64,000 bases of DNA from Pseudomonas oryzihabitans (GCF_014522265.1 NZ_CP017024.1:3508001-3572000); one strand, 5' to 3'. Counted from the first letter of the stretch, positions 35,158-46,160 are shown. The notes: generated from the letters alone by a model not told the origin. Translations and numbers: made by a program.

Positions 35158-37593
35158 ATGACCGTTACCAAACGCATGTCCCTGCTGGTCCTCTCTGCGC
35201 TGCTGGGGATCATTCTCCTGGCAGGGCTGGCCTACTACCAATTGCACCAGGTCTTCGAACGGGCCAATTTCGGCAACAACGATACCGTGCCGGCCATTCT
35301 GGGCATCGACGCCGTCGACGCCCATTCCGCCGATGTCATCACCAACATCTATCGCCATCTCGCCGCCGACGGTGATGCCGCCACCCAGAAGGCCGAAAAG
35401 GAACTCAGCGAATCGCAGCGGCTGACCGATGAGGCGCTCAAGGCTTACGAGGGGCAGATCTCCGACGACACCGACAAGCGTCTATGGGAAGACGACAGGC
35501 AGGCGATCGCCGCGCTCAACCAGCTCGCGGCCAAGGTGATCCCGCTGTCGCGCGCCAGCCAGGATGACGAGGTCAAGCGGCTGCTGGGCGAAAACCAGGA
35601 GATCATCACCCACGTGGGTGATGTTCTCGACGCCCATCGCCTCTATAACCAGAAGCTGGGAACCGAGCAGTCCAACCTGGCGGAGGGCACGCTCAATCAG
35701 GCCACGCTGCTGTCGGTCGGCATCTCCGTGGCCACCCTGCTACTGATCGGCCTGCTCGGCTTCTTCATCACCCGCAACCTGCTGCGTCAGCTCGGCGGCG
35801 AGCCGGCCGAGGTGGCCAAGGTCGCCAACCGCACCGCCGCGGGCGACCTGCCCGACGATCTGCAGCTGCGCGCCGGCGACGATTCCAGCCTGATGGCCGC
35901 CATGCAGCGCATGGTGGTGACCCTGCGCGGTCTGGTGCAGGAGATGAGCACCATGGCCAGCGAGCATGATCGCGGCGAGACCGACAAACGCATCCCGCTG
36001 GAGCGCTTCCAGGGCACCTTCCGCAACGTCGCCGAAGGCGTCAACGCCATGGTCGCCGGTCACCTGAGCGATTCGGCCAAGGCCATGGCCTGCGTCAAAA
36101 GCTTCGGCGAAGGCGATCTGGCCGCGCCGCTGGAGCGTTTCCCCGGCAGGAAGGCGGTGATCAACGACAACCTTGAGCAGGTGCGCGACAACATCCAGCT
36201 TCTGGTCGCGGAGATGGTGCAGCTGTCCGCCGCCCATGATCGCGGCGAGACCGATGCCCGCATTCCCGTCGAGCGCTTCCAGGGCACCTTCCGCGGCATG
36301 GCCGAAGGCGTCAACGCCATGGTCGCCGGCCACCTGAGCGATTCGGCAAAGGCCATGGCCTGCGTCAAGCGCTTCGGCGAAGGCGATCTGTCGGTGGCGC
36401 TGGAACGCTTCCCCGGCCAGAAGGCGGTGATCAACGACAACCTCGAACAGGTCCGCGGCAACATCCAGCGCCTGGTCGAAGACGCCAATCTGCTGAGCCA
36501 GGCGGCCATGGCCGGTCGTCTCGACACCCGCGCCGATGCCAGTGCCCACCAGGGCGATTTCCGCCGCATCGTCGCCGGCATCAATGGCACCCTCGACGCC
36601 ATCGTGGCGCCGGTCAACGAAGCCATGGGCGTGATGGCCGGGCTCTCCCAGGGCGACCTGAGCCGCACCGTACGCGGTGACTACCAGGGGCAGTTGCTGG
36701 AGCTCAAGGAGTCGATCAACGGCACCGTGGGCAAGCTGAACCAGATCATCGGCGACGTGCGCCTGTCGGCCGACTCCCTGGCCAGCGCCTCGGAAGAGAT
36801 CTCCGCCACCGCCCAGAGCATGAGCCAGGCCAGCACCGAACAGGCGGCCTCGGTCGAGGAGACCAGCGCCAGCGTCGAGCAGATGTCGGCCTCCATCACC
36901 CAGAACACCGAGAACGCCAAGGTCACTGACGGCATGGCCGGCAAGGCCGCGCGGGAAGCCGGGGAGGGCGGTCAGGCGGTCGGCGAGACCCTGGTGGCCA
37001 TGAAGACCATCGCCGACAAGATCGGCATCGTCGACGACATCGCCTACCAGACCAACCTGCTGGCGCTCAACGCCGCCATCGAAGCGGCCCGTGCCGGCGA
37101 GCACGGCAAGGGCTTCGCCGTGGTGGCTGCAGAGGTCCGCAAGCTGGCCGAACGCAGCCAGGTCGCCGCCCAGGAAATCGGCACCGTGGCCAAGAGCAGC
37201 GTGGCCCTGGCCGAACGCGCCGGCACCCTGCTGGAGCAGATGGTGCCGTCCATCAGCAAGACCTCCGACCTGGTGCAGGAAATCGCCTCGGCCAGCGAAG
37301 AACAGAGCAGCGGGGTGAGCCAGATCAACGGCGCCATGCTGCAACTGAGCCAGATCACCCAGCAGAACGCCTCGGCGTCCGAAGAACTGGCTGCCACCGC
37401 CGAGGAAATGAGTACCCAGGCCGAGCAGCTGCAACGCCTGATGGGCTTCTTCAATACCGGCGAAGGCCGGGTGGTACAGGACCTGGAACGCGCGCTGGAG
37501 GCCTCGCGGCCCAAGGCCATGCAGGTCCCGGGCAAGGCCCTGCGTACGGGTACCTCGGGCGTGCCTGACGGCTACGTCTCCTTCGAATCCTGA
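35158..37593 (+). CDS. Methyl-accepting chemotaxis protein with tandem HAMP-like repeats
   Basis: 811 residues. TM1 is about 7-26, the periplasmic helical ligand domain about 27-183 and TM2 about 184-206. A HAMP follows, then two near-identical units of about 85-100 residues ([21 protein letters not shown], [28 protein letters not shown]). A further HAMP-like stretch precedes the signalling hairpin (tip [22 protein letters not shown]). The C-terminus ends GYVSFES, a CheR/CheB-type pentapeptide. DNA at 36430-36845 is identical to 38643-39058 in the next receptor. The chosen start gives a normal TM1; the much longer open frame from 34741 runs over cheA and is not real. No ligand is assignable. 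Confidence 0.94.
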   Translation: MTVTKRMSLLVLSALLGIILLAGLAYYQLHQVFERANFGNNDTVPAILGIDAVDAHSADVITNIYRHLAADGDAATQKAEKELSESQRLTDEALKAYEGQISDDTDKRLWEDDRQAIAALNQLAAKVIPLSRASQDDEVKRLLGENQEIITHVGDVLDAHRLYNQKLGTEQSNLAEGTLNQATLLSVGISVATLLLIGLLGFFITRNLLRQLGGEPAEVAKVANRTAAGDLPDDLQLRAGDDSSLMAAMQRMVVTLRGLVQEMSTMASEHDRGETDKRIPLERFQGTFRNVAEGVNAMVAGHLSDSAKAMACVKSFGEGDLAAPLERFPGRKAVINDNLEQVRDNIQLLVAEMVQLSAAHDRGETDARIPVERFQGTFRGMAEGVNAMVAGHLSDSAKAMACVKRFGEGDLSVALERFPGQKAVINDNLEQVRGNIQRLVEDANLLSQAAMAGRLDTRADASAHQGDFRRIVAGINGTLDAIVAPVNEAMGVMAGLSQGDLSRTVRGDYQGQLLELKESINGTVGKLNQIIGDVRLSADSLASASEEISATAQSMSQASTEQAASVEETSASVEQMSASITQNTENAKVTDGMAGKAAREAGEGGQAVGETLVAMKTIADKIGIVDDIAYQTNLLALNAAIEAARAGEHGKGFAVVAAEVRKLAERSQVAAQEIGTVAKSSVALAERAGTLLEQMVPSISKTSDLVQEIASASEEQSSGVSQINGAMLQLSQITQQNASASEELAATAEEMSTQAEQLQRLMGFFNTGEGRVVQDLERALEASRPKAMQVPGKALRTGTSGVPDGYVSFES

Positions 37594-37605
37594 CCCCTAT
37601 CCAAC

Positions 37606-37628
37606 GGCCACCTGCAGGTGGCCTTTTT
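37606..37628 (+). terminator. Intra-operon Rho-independent terminator
   Basis: The perfect palindrome GGCCACCTGCAGGTGGCC is followed by T5. It lies 12 bases after the first receptor and 12 bases before the next gene, inside an otherwise continuous operon. It is expected to lower expression of downstream genes. Confidence 0.85.
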
Positions 37629-37640
37629 GAGACCATCGAC

Positions 37641-39815
37641 ATGACCGTCATCAAGAAAATGCTGCTGCTGGTGCTGTCCGCATTATTGGGCATCCTGGTG
37701 CTGGCCGGCACCGGGCAATACGAAATCGACCAGGTGTTCCAGGCAGCCAACTACGGCAACGACAACACCGTTCCCAGCCTCAAGGCGCTCGGCGAGGTCA
37801 ACGACAGCCGCTCCGACTACGTGGTGGGCATCTATCGCCACGTGCTGTCGACCAGCGCCGAAACCATGACCACCGTCGAGCAGGACCTGGCCGCGGCCAA
37901 GGAGCGCATCGGCCAGAATCTCGGCAAGTACGAGACGCTGGTCTCGGACGACCGCGACCGTGGCCTGCTGGTCGCCGATCGCGCCGCCTTTACGGCGCTG
38001 TTCAGCCTCGGCGACCAGGTCATCGCCCTGTCGCGGCAAAATCGCAACGAAGACGCCCAGGCCCTGATGCGCAGCCGCACCGACGTGATGCTGGCGATCA
38101 ACAAGGCCCTCGACGAGCACGTAGGCTACAACCAGACCCTGGCGCTGCAAGGTGTGCAGGTCGCCCAGAAGACCAAGGTCGAGGCCACCTGGCTGGCCCT
38201 GGGCATTGCCCTGGCGACCCTGCTGGCGGTGGCCCTGCTGGGCTTCTTCATCACCCGCAATCTGCTGCGTCAGCTGGGCGGTGAGCCCGCGGCGGTGGCG
38301 ACCCTGGCCGGCTGCGTGGCCGCCGGCGATCTGCCGGACGACATCAAGCTGCGCGACGACGACAAGACCAGCCTGATGGCGGCCATGCAGAACATGGTCA
38401 CCACCCTGCGCAGCCTGATCAGCGAAATGAGCAGTATGTCGGCTGCCCATGACCGCGGCGAAACCGTGGTGCGCATTCCGGCCGAGCGCTTCCAGGGCGC
38501 CTATCGCAACATGGCCGAAGGGGTCAACGGCATGGTCGCCGGCCACCTGAGCGATTCGGCAAAGGCCATGGCCTGCGTCAAGAGCTTCGGCGAAGGCGAT
38601 CTGTCGGTGGCGCTGGAGCGCTTCCCCGGGCAGAAGGCGGTCATCAACGACAACCTCGAACAGGTCCGCGGCAACATCCAGCGCCTGGTCGAAGACGCCA
38701 ATCTGCTGAGCCAGGCGGCCATGGCCGGTCGTCTCGACACCCGCGCCGATGCCAGTGCCCACCAGGGCGATTTCCGCCGCATCGTCGCCGGCATCAATGG
38801 CACCCTCGACGCCATCGTGGCGCCGGTCAACGAAGCCATGGGCGTGATGGCCGGGCTCTCCCAGGGCGACCTGAGCCGCACCGTACGCGGTGACTACCAG
38901 GGGCAGTTGCTGGAGCTCAAGGAGTCGATCAACGGCACCGTGGGCAAGCTGAACCAGATCATCGGCGACGTGCGCCTGTCGGCCGACTCCCTGGCCAGCG
39001 CCTCGGAAGAGATCTCCGCCACCGCCCAGAGCATGAGCCAGGCCAGCACCGAACAGGCCGCCTCGGTCGAGGAGACCAGCGCCAGCGTAGAGCAGATGTC
39101 GGCCTCCATCGCCCAGAACACCGAGAACGCCAAGGTCACCGACGGCATGGCCGGCAAGGCCGCGCGCGAGGCCAACGAAGGTGGCGAAGCGGTGGGTGAG
39201 ACGCTGGTGGCCATGAAGACCATCGCCGAGAAGATCGGCATCGTCGACGACATCGCCTACCAGACCAACCTGCTGGCGCTCAACGCCGCCATCGAAGCCG
39301 CCCGCGCCGGCGAGCACGGCAAAGGCTTCGCCGTGGTGGCCGCCGAGGTGCGCAAGCTGGCCGAACGCAGCCAGGTCGCCGCCCAGGAAATCGGCACCGT
39401 GGCCAAGAGCAGTGTGGCCCTGGCCGAGCGCGCCGGGTCACTGCTCGACGAAATGGTACCGTCCATCAGCAAGACCTCCGATCTGGTACAGGAAATCGCC
39501 GCGGCGTCCGAAGAACAGAGTAGCGGAGTCACTCAGATCAATAGCGCCATGCTGCAACTCAACCAGATCACCCAACAGAACGCCTCGGCCTCGGAAGAGC
39601 TGGCCGCGACCGCCGAAGAAATGAGCGGTCAGGCCGAGCAGCTGCAGCGCCTGATGGGCTTCTTCCACACCGGCGATGGTCGTGCGGTCCAGGACCTGGA
39701 GCGTGCCATCGAGCAGACGCGCCCGGCCGCGAGCCGTACGGCCCAGCCGACCCTGCGTCGTCCCCAGATGGCCGCGGGCGGCCTGCCGGACGGTTACGTC
39801 CGCTTCCCGGAGTAA
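37641..39815 (+). CDS. Methyl-accepting chemotaxis protein, second receptor
   Basis: 724 residues. The build is as in the previous receptor but with one copy of the HAMP-like unit instead of two. TM1 is about 7-25, the ligand region is helical (4-helix-bundle texture, unrelated in sequence to the first receptor) and TM2 is about 181-205. The signalling hairpin is nearly identical to its neighbours. It ends GYVRFPE. It shares 416 identical bases with receptor 1 and 239 identical bases (39198-39436) with receptor 3 (41435-41673). The ribosome-binding site is weak and the gene lies just after the intra-operon terminator. Confidence 0.94.
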   Translation: MTVIKKMLLLVLSALLGILVLAGTGQYEIDQVFQAANYGNDNTVPSLKALGEVNDSRSDYVVGIYRHVLSTSAETMTTVEQDLAAAKERIGQNLGKYETLVSDDRDRGLLVADRAAFTALFSLGDQVIALSRQNRNEDAQALMRSRTDVMLAINKALDEHVGYNQTLALQGVQVAQKTKVEATWLALGIALATLLAVALLGFFITRNLLRQLGGEPAAVATLAGCVAAGDLPDDIKLRDDDKTSLMAAMQNMVTTLRSLISEMSSMSAAHDRGETVVRIPAERFQGAYRNMAEGVNGMVAGHLSDSAKAMACVKSFGEGDLSVALERFPGQKAVINDNLEQVRGNIQRLVEDANLLSQAAMAGRLDTRADASAHQGDFRRIVAGINGTLDAIVAPVNEAMGVMAGLSQGDLSRTVRGDYQGQLLELKESINGTVGKLNQIIGDVRLSADSLASASEEISATAQSMSQASTEQAASVEETSASVEQMSASIAQNTENAKVTDGMAGKAAREANEGGEAVGETLVAMKTIAEKIGIVDDIAYQTNLLALNAAIEAARAGEHGKGFAVVAAEVRKLAERSQVAAQEIGTVAKSSVALAERAGSLLDEMVPSISKTSDLVQEIAAASEEQSSGVTQINSAMLQLNQITQQNASASEELAATAEEMSGQAEQLQRLMGFFHTGDGRAVQDLERAIEQTRPAASRTAQPTLRRPQMAAGGLPDGYVRFPE

Positions 39816-39822
39816 TGGCTTC

Positions 39823-40326
39823 ATGACTGCCCTGACCCTTGGCGACATCGCCCACGAACACCTTGGCCATCAGCACCTGACCTTCGTGGTCGACGGTGAG
39901 ACCTATGCGGTGGATACCCTCGCGGTGCGCGAGATCATCGAGTTCGGCCAACTGACCCAGGTCCCGCTGATGCCGGCCTGCATTCGTGGGGTGATCAATC
40001 TGCGCGGCGCGGTGGTCCCGGTGGTGGATCTGGAGGCCCGCTTCGGCGGCCGACCGACCCGGGTCGGCCCGCGGACCTGCATCGTGATCTTGGAAGTGTG
40101 CGCCGACGAAGACACCCAGGTGCTGGGCGTGGTGGTGGATGCGGTGAGCGAGGTGCTGGAAATCGCCGCGGCGGACATCCGTCCGGCGCCGGCCTTTGGC
40201 AGTCGCCTGGCGCCGCACTTCATCGCCGGCATGGTCAAGTCCGAAGACGGCTTCCTGACCCTGCTCGACGTGGCCCAGGTCCTCGACGTACAGGAACTGG
40301 CGAACCTGGCCCAGGCCGCCAGCTGA
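39823..40326 (+). CDS. cheW: Chemotaxis coupling protein CheW (first copy)
   Basis: 167 residues, CheW fold: [24 protein letters not shown], then [24 protein letters not shown] and [12 protein letters not shown]. It couples receptors to CheA. The ATG at 39823 lies seven bases after the receptor stop. The ribosome-binding GGAG overlaps the end of the receptor gene. Confidence 0.95.
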   Translation: MTALTLGDIAHEHLGHQHLTFVVDGETYAVDTLAVREIIEFGQLTQVPLMPACIRGVINLRGAVVPVVDLEARFGGRPTRVGPRTCIVILEVCADEDTQVLGVVVDAVSEVLEIAAADIRPAPAFGSRLAPHFIAGMVKSEDGFLTLLDVAQVLDVQELANLAQAAS

Positions 40327-40408
40327 AAGACCCCGCATTGCCATGGGCGACGGTAACCGGCGCCTCTTAAACGAAGCAGTTTCAATCGGCGCCGGAGGCG
40401 CTTCCACC

Positions 40409-42064
40409 ATGCTGAACACACTTCGCGTCTCGACCAAGCTGGCGATCGGCTTCGGGGCTGCCATCCTGATGCTGCTGCTGGTCATGGGTGTCGCCCTGCT
40501 GAACATGGGCACCATGAAGGACTCGGCCGACAACATGTCGAAATTCCGTTTCCCCATGACCGTCCAGGCCAACACCCTGGTGCGTAACACCCTGGACAGC
40601 GGCCGCCTGATGCGCAACCTGCTGCTGCTGGACGATGAGCGCGCCCTGGCCAAGACCAAGGAAGACATCGCCAAGGTCCGCTCCGGCAACGCAGAGATAC
40701 TCGCCGATCTGCAAAAGAAGATCGTCAGTGAGGATGGCAAGCAGAAGCTGGCCGCTGCCACGGACGCGCGTCAGCGCCTGCAGGACAAGTACGGCGAATT
40801 CTTTCGCCTGCTCGACACCGACCGTGGCCAGGCCCGGGACTATCTGCTGAATGTCTTCGCGCCCAACAACAACGAGCTGGTCGCCGCCCTCGGCGCCCTG
40901 AACGATCTGCAGGCCCAGCGCATGCAGGAAGCCGGTGAAGCGGCGACCGACGCCTACGTCGATGCCCGCAACCTGATGCTGGTGATTGGCGCGGTGGCGA
41001 CCCTGATCGCCGTCCTGCTCGGCTATCTGATCACCCGCAGCCTGATCCGGCAGCTGGGTGGCGAACCGGCCTATGCCGCCGAGGTGGTGCAGCGCGTCGC
41101 CCGCGGCGATCTGAGCGTCGAGGTGGCGACCCGCGAAGGCGACACCACCAGCATGCTGGCCTCCGTGCGTACCATGACCACCACCCTGGCGCAGATCATC
41201 AGCGACGTGCGCAGCTCGGCCGATGGCCTGGCCAGCGCCTCGGAAGAGGTCTCGGCCACTGCCCAGAGCATGAGCCAGGCCAGCACCGAGCAGGCCGCCT
41301 CCGTCGAGGAGACCAGCGCCAGCATCGAGGAGATGTCGGCTTCCATCGCCCAGAACACCGAGAACGCCAAGGTCACCGACGGCATGGCCGGCAAGGCCGC
41401 GCGTGAAGCGGACGAGGGCGGCCAGGCCGTGCGCGAGACGCTGGTGGCCATGAAGACCATCGCCGAGAAGATCGGCATCGTCGACGACATCGCCTACCAG
41501 ACCAACCTGCTGGCGCTCAACGCCGCCATCGAAGCCGCCCGCGCCGGCGAGCACGGCAAAGGCTTCGCCGTGGTGGCCGCCGAGGTGCGCAAGCTGGCCG
41601 AACGCAGCCAGGTCGCCGCCCAGGAAATCGGCACCGTGGCCAAGAGCAGTGTGGCCCTGGCCGAGCGCGCCGGATCGCTGCTGGCCGAGATGGTGCCCTC
41701 CATCAACAAGACCTCCGACCTGGTGCAGGAAATCACCGCGGCCTCCGAAGAGCAGAGCGCCGGGGTCGAGCAGATCAATGGCGCCATGCTGCAACTGAGC
41801 CAGATCACCCAGCAGAACGCCTCGGCGTCCGAAGAGCTGGCCGCCACCGCGGAGGAGATGAGCGGCCAGGCCGAGCAGCTCCAGCAGATGATGGAATACT
41901 TCACCCTGAGCGGTTCGCCGGTGGCCCAGCAGGTCGCCCGTCCCGGCGCCAAGCGCTCGGGGTCGAGCCTGGCCGAGCGCGCCTCGGCGCTGATCGACTC
42001 GCCCCGTCGCGCGCCCCGTGGCAGCGTGCCGGCCGGTTTCGCCCGTTTCGAGGAGCAAGCCTGA
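40409..42064 (+). CDS. Methyl-accepting chemotaxis protein, third receptor
   Basis: 551 residues with a conventional layout. TM1 is about 10-32. A 4HB-type periplasmic domain (about 33-188) follows, rich in charged helices ([29 protein letters not shown]). TM2 is about 190-212. One HAMP precedes the signalling hairpin, and the tail ends [14 protein letters not shown] at 40394-40398 supports the ATG at 40409. The stop TGA overlaps the start of the next cheW by one base. Confidence 0.94.
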   Translation: MLNTLRVSTKLAIGFGAAILMLLLVMGVALLNMGTMKDSADNMSKFRFPMTVQANTLVRNTLDSGRLMRNLLLLDDERALAKTKEDIAKVRSGNAEILADLQKKIVSEDGKQKLAAATDARQRLQDKYGEFFRLLDTDRGQARDYLLNVFAPNNNELVAALGALNDLQAQRMQEAGEAATDAYVDARNLMLVIGAVATLIAVLLGYLITRSLIRQLGGEPAYAAEVVQRVARGDLSVEVATREGDTTSMLASVRTMTTTLAQIISDVRSSADGLASASEEVSATAQSMSQASTEQAASVEETSASIEEMSASIAQNTENAKVTDGMAGKAAREADEGGQAVRETLVAMKTIAEKIGIVDDIAYQTNLLALNAAIEAARAGEHGKGFAVVAAEVRKLAERSQVAAQEIGTVAKSSVALAERAGSLLAEMVPSINKTSDLVQEITAASEEQSAGVEQINGAMLQLSQITQQNASASEELAATAEEMSGQAEQLQQMMEYFTLSGSPVAQQVARPGAKRSGSSLAERASALIDSPRRAPRGSVPAGFARFEEQA

Positions 42065-42534
42065 TGCTATTGCGCCAGTTTCTGACCTTTCAGCTCGCCG
42101 GTGACCTCTACGGCGTGAACACCGGCTGCGTGCGGGAGATCATCGAGTACGGCGCGGTCACCACGGTGCCCATGCTGCCGCCGGCCATCCGTGGCGTCAT
42201 CAACCTGCGCGGCGCCGCCGTGCCGGTCATGGACCTCGGCGTGCGCTTTCGCAACGAGGTGACCGAGACCTCCCGCCGCAGCTGCATCGTGGTGCTGGAG
42301 ATCCAGGTCGACGGTGGCCCCCAGGTGTTCGGCATCGTGGTGGACGCGGTCTGCGAGGTGCTGGAGATCGGCGCCGACGGCATCGAGCCGGCGCCGCGCT
42401 TCGGCGCTTCGATCCGCACCGATTTCATCCTCGGCATGGCCAAGCAGGGTGCCGGTTTCGTCATCCTGCTCGACATGGATCGGGTGCTGGGCGCAGACGA
42501 TCTCGCCCAGCTCGCCGCCATGACGGCTGCCTGA
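42064..42534 (+). CDS. cheW: Chemotaxis coupling protein CheW (second copy)
   Basis: 156 residues, CheW fold ([57 protein letters not shown]). The start overlaps the receptor stop (TGATG). It is clearly related to the first copy but diverged, so the two may serve different receptors or array positions. Confidence 0.95.
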   Translation: MLLRQFLTFQLAGDLYGVNTGCVREIIEYGAVTTVPMLPPAIRGVINLRGAAVPVMDLGVRFRNEVTETSRRSCIVVLEIQVDGGPQVFGIVVDAVCEVLEIGADGIEPAPRFGASIRTDFILGMAKQGAGFVILLDMDRVLGADDLAQLAAMTAA

Positions 42535-42544
42535 GTCGCGAACC

Positions 42545-43348
42545 ATGGAACTCCCCGCGCTGACCGACAGCGAATTCCGCCAGTTTCGCAGCTTCATCTT
42601 CCGGGTCGCCGGCATCAGCATGTCCGATGCCAAGCGCCCGCTGGTGAGCGGTCGCCTGGCCAAGCGCGTGCGCCAGCGCGGCACGCCCAGCTACGACGCC
42701 TATTTCCAGCTGATCCAGCGCGACCAGGCGGAATGCCAGATGGCGGTCGATCTGCTGACCACCAACGAAACCTATTTCTTTCGGGAGCCCAAGCACTTCG
42801 ACTTCCTGCGCGAGCAGGTGCTGCCGAACTGGGAAAGGCGCCAGCCGCTGCGGCTGTGGAGCGGCGCCTGCTCCTCGGGCGAGGAGCCCTATACGCTGGC
42901 CATGACTCTGGCCGAAGGACTGGGCGAGCGGCCCTGGGAAATCGTCGCCTCCGACCTCAGCACCCGGGTGCTGGCCAAGGCGCGCAATGCCCAGTATCCG
43001 CTCGCCGAAGCCGAGAACATCCCGCCGGCGCTGTTGCGGCGCTACTGCTTCAAGGGCGTGGGCGACAACGACGGCACCTTTCTGGTGGATCCGCGCCTGA
43101 CCGCGCGGATCGCCTTTCGCCAGATCAATCTGAACAATTCGCTGCCGGAGCTGGGCACCTTCGACATCATCTTCCTGCGCAACGTGATGATCTACTTCGA
43201 CGTGCCCACCAAGCGCCAGGTGGTGGCCCGCCTGGTCCGCCACCTGCGACCCGGGGGCTACTTCTTCGTCAGTCATTCCGAGAGCCTCAATGGGGTGACC
43301 GACGCCCTGAAAATGGTCAGTCCTTCCATCTATCAACGTCCGCTCTAG
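42545..43348 (+). CDS. cheR: Chemotaxis methyltransferase CheR
   Basis: 267 residues. The N-terminal helical domain (FRQFRSFIFRVAGISMSDAKRPLVSGRLAKRVR) is followed by a SAM-binding domain with LWSGACSSGEEPYTLAM and FDIIFLRNVMIYFD, and TNETYFFREPKHF. It methylates receptor glutamates. The receptors of this operon carry C-terminal aromatic pentapeptides that could tether it. Confidence 0.96.
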   Translation: MELPALTDSEFRQFRSFIFRVAGISMSDAKRPLVSGRLAKRVRQRGTPSYDAYFQLIQRDQAECQMAVDLLTTNETYFFREPKHFDFLREQVLPNWERRQPLRLWSGACSSGEEPYTLAMTLAEGLGERPWEIVASDLSTRVLAKARNAQYPLAEAENIPPALLRRYCFKGVGDNDGTFLVDPRLTARIAFRQINLNNSLPELGTFDIIFLRNVMIYFDVPTKRQVVARLVRHLRPGGYFFVSHSESLNGVTDALKMVSPSIYQRPL

Positions 43349-43350
43349 CC

Positions 43351-43860
43351 ATGGCAGCCGCGCCGGAGCTGTTTCTGCGTCCAGGCGAATGGTATTTCGG
43401 CCAGGGCGAGGTGCGGATCCGGACCATCCTGGGCTCCTGCGTGTCCTTCGTCTTCTGGCACCCGCGGCGCCGTCTCGGCGGCATGACCCATGCGCTGTTG
43501 CCCACGCGCCAGCGCGCCGTGCCCGGCGCGCCCGCCGACGGTCACTATGTCGACGAATCCCTGCAGCTGCTGCTGGGGGCGATCGCCCGCCACGGCGGTG
43601 ATCTGCCCGGTTACCAGGTGCACCTCTACGGCGGCGGCAACATGTTTCCCCAGCTCCTGCGCGATCGCGTCCGCAGCATCGGCGACGTCAACGTCGAGGC
43701 GGCGCTGGCGCAGCTGGCCCAGGCCGGTATCCATTCGGTGCGGACCCATGTCCGCGGCGCCGGCCATCGCAAACTGTCCCTGGACCTCGTCGACGGCCGG
43801 GTGCTCATGCAACAGGTGGAGCTACCCTATGTTCCGCCGCTTACGAGAATTACTCCATGA
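43351..43860 (+). CDS. cheD: Chemoreceptor deamidase CheD
   Basis: 169 residues with catalytic Cys30 in TILGSCVSF, His47 in GGMTHALLP and a conserved YGGGNMF segment. It converts receptor glutamines to glutamates and can stimulate CheC-type phosphatases in other bacteria. It starts two bases after cheR and overlaps cheB by four bases (ATGA). Confidence 0.94.
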   Translation: MAAAPELFLRPGEWYFGQGEVRIRTILGSCVSFVFWHPRRRLGGMTHALLPTRQRAVPGAPADGHYVDESLQLLLGAIARHGGDLPGYQVHLYGGGNMFPQLLRDRVRSIGDVNVEAALAQLAQAGIHSVRTHVRGAGHRKLSLDLVDGRVLMQQVELPYVPPLTRITP

Positions 43861-44926
43861 ACAAGATCAAGGTCCTTATCGTCGACGACTCCGCCGTGGT
43901 GCGGCAGGTGCTCGCCCAGAGTCTCGCGGAGGATCCGGCCATCGAGGTGCTGGGGGCGCCGCCGACCCGGTGTTCGCCCAGGACAAGATGCGCAAGCAGT
44001 GGCCCGACGTCATCGTGCTGGACGTGGAGATGCCACGCATGGACGGCATCACCTTTCTCAAGAAGATCATGGCCGAGCGTCCGACCCCGGTGGTGATCTG
44101 CTCGACCCTGACCGAGAAGGGCGCCGCCACCACCCTGCAGGCCATGGCCGCCGGGGCGGTCAGCATCGTCACCAAGCCCCAGGCCAATCTCAAGCAGTTC
44201 CTCAAGGACGCCTCGGACGACCTCACCAGCGCGGTCAAGGCCGCCGCCCGGGCCAATCTCAAGCGCCTGGCGCCCCGTGGCGTGCCGGTGGTGCCGACGC
44301 CCAAGCTCAGCGCCGACGCCATCCTGCCGGCCGGCGGCAGCCCGGCCATGGCGCGCACCACCGAGCGCATCGTCGCCCTGGGTACCTCCACCGGCGGGAC
44401 CCAGGCCCTGGAAGCGGTGCTGACCTCACTGCCACGGGTCTGCCCGGGCATCGTCGTGGTCCAGCACATGCCCGAGCGCTTCACCGCCGCCTTCGCCGAG
44501 CGCCTGGATCGCCTCTGCGAGCTGGAGGTGCGCGAAGCCCGGCATGGCGATCGGGTCCTGCCGGGGCGGGTGCTGATCGCCCCGGGCGGTCGCCACATGC
44601 TGCTCAAGCGCAGTGGTGCCCAGTATCAGGTGGACGTGGTCGACGGTCCGCCGGTGAGTCGCCATCGCCCCTCGGTGGATGTGCTGTTCCGCTCGGTGGC
44701 GCGGGCCGCCGGCAGCAATGCCCTGGGTATCATCATGACCGGCATGGGCGATGACGGCGCCCGCGGCCTCAAGGAGCTGCGTGACGTCGGCGGCCGGACC
44801 CTCGGCCAGGACGAAGACAGTTGCGTGGTCTACGGCATGCCCAAGGAAGCCATGAAGCTCGGCGCGGTGGAGCAGGAAATCGGCCTCGGCCAGATCGCCG
44901 CCGCCATTCTCAAAGGTGGGGTCTAG
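43857..44926 (+). pseudogene. cheB: CheB methylesterase, one-base frameshift in receiver domain
   Basis: The frame from the ATG at 43857 reads [31 protein letters not shown] and then loses homology. The rest ([28 protein letters not shown] through the catalytic esterase domain, [31 protein letters not shown]) continues in another frame to 44926. Changing the length of the G run at 43952-43956 rejoins the two parts into about 356 residues. As given, the protein would end near 44096. Either the strain has lost CheB in this pathway or the run length is a sequencing error. Confidence 0.88.
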
Positions 44927-44979
44927 ACGAACTTGCGGGGCAGGCGGGACTCCAAGCGCGAGCACGCGAGGAGAGCCCC

Positions 44980-45555
44980 ATGTTCGACATCTGCCAATGG
45001 ATCAATGAACCCGAGACCTGGCTGGCCGAGCCCGAGCGGCTGCGGGTCATCACCGATCGCCACAGTGACTTCTGGCGTCAGACCCACGACGGCGCCGAGC
45101 GCCACAGCGGACACTTCTTCGGCGCCCGGGTCACCAGTGGCTTCACCGCCCAGCTGCGGGTGGCGGCGCGCTGCAAGAACCAGGGCGACCACGCCGGGCT
45201 GATGGTGCGGATCGATGAGCAGCAGTGGCTGCGCGTCGGCATCGGCTACTTCGACGATACCCCCCAGCTGCTCAGCGTCCTGACCCTGGGACGCTCGGAT
45301 CTGGCCGTGGGCGCGCCCCTGGGGGAGCGCGAGGAGGTGTGGCTGAGGGTTACCCTGACCCAGGGCACCCTGCGGGTCCAGGCCTCGTTCGACGGTCAGC
45401 GCTGGCCGTTGCTGCGCCTGGCCAGCCTGCCAGCCGCCGCGGAATACCGGGTCGGCCCGGTCTGTGGCACCCCGGAGCGCGGCGGCATGGAAGTGGCGTT
45501 CAGCGAGTTCAGTCTGCAAACCCCGCTGCAACGAGGCCTGGCCGATCTGAGTTGA
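44980..45555 (+). CDS. DUF1349-family protein at the end of the che operon
   Basis: 191 residues, concanavalin-like beta-sandwich family: TDRHSDFWRQTHDG, HFFGARVTSGFTAQLRVAARCKNQGDHAGLMVRIDEQQWLRVGIGYFDD, LRVQASFDGQRWPLLRLASLP. GAGGAG precedes the ATG at 44980. DUF1349 proteins are usually stand-alone carbohydrate-binding-like proteins. A chemotaxis role is not evident, but the 53-base gap allows cotranscription. It is convergent with the MaoC gene. Confidence 0.88.
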   Translation: MFDICQWINEPETWLAEPERLRVITDRHSDFWRQTHDGAERHSGHFFGARVTSGFTAQLRVAARCKNQGDHAGLMVRIDEQQWLRVGIGYFDDTPQLLSVLTLGRSDLAVGAPLGEREEVWLRVTLTQGTLRVQASFDGQRWPLLRLASLPAAAEYRVGPVCGTPERGGMEVAFSEFSLQTPLQRGLADLS

Positions 45556-45571
45556 AGCGGGGAGGGGTGGT

Positions 45572-46042
45572 TCAGCCGACGGTGACGGGGGGCAGTTCCA
45601 CCTGTTGCACCTGCACCGGCTTGCGCGGCGCAACCACCTTGGCGACGCCGTCGACGACCTTGTCCCCATGCTGGTTGAACACCCGGGTAGCCAGGTTCAC
45701 GCGAAACTTCGGCAGCTTTTCCAGCACCTCGATTTCCACCGTCAGGGTATCGCCCAGCTTGACCGGCTTTTCGAAGGTCATGGTCTGGTCGACATAGAGG
45801 GTGCCCGGTCCCGGCAGGTTGCAGGCCACTGCGGCGCTGATCAGGGCGCCACTGAGCATGCCGTGGGCGATGGGCTCGCGAAACAGCGTCTTGGCGGCGA
45901 ATTCGGGGTCCAGGTGCAGCGGGTTGCAGTCGCCGGAGACGGCGGCGAACAGCAGCACGTCGCGCTCCTCGATGGTGCGGGTCACGGTCACCTTCTGGCC
46001 GATTTCGAGGGCTTCATAAGGGATGTTTTCGGTCAGGCTCAT
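45572..46042 (-). CDS. MaoC-type (R)-specific enoyl-CoA hydratase
   Basis: 156 residues, hot-dog fold with the hydratase-2 motif GDCNPLHLDPEFA followed by IAHGMLSGALISAAV. It resembles PhaJ-type enzymes that hydrate trans-2-enoyl-CoA to (R)-3-hydroxyacyl-CoA, linking beta-oxidation to PHA synthesis. The start at 46042 has GGAG upstream; the longer frame to 46093 is rejected. It is divergent from fadD across a shared palindrome. Confidence 0.88.
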   Translation of the reverse strand: MSLTENIPYEALEIGQKVTVTRTIEERDVLLFAAVSGDCNPLHLDPEFAAKTLFREPIAHGMLSGALISAAVACNLPGPGTLYVDQTMTFEKPVKLGDTLTVEIEVLEKLPKFRVNLATRVFNQHGDKVVDGVAKVVAPRKPVQVQQVELPPVTVG

Positions 46043-46160
46043 GAAGCGCTCCGGCAGCTGTGACAGGGCGGCGGACGCCGCGAAGCCGGGCATTCTACCC
46101 AGCCTCGCCGCCGGAGGCTAATCACCTCCCGGAAAAGCCGGCAGAGAGCGTGACCGTAAT

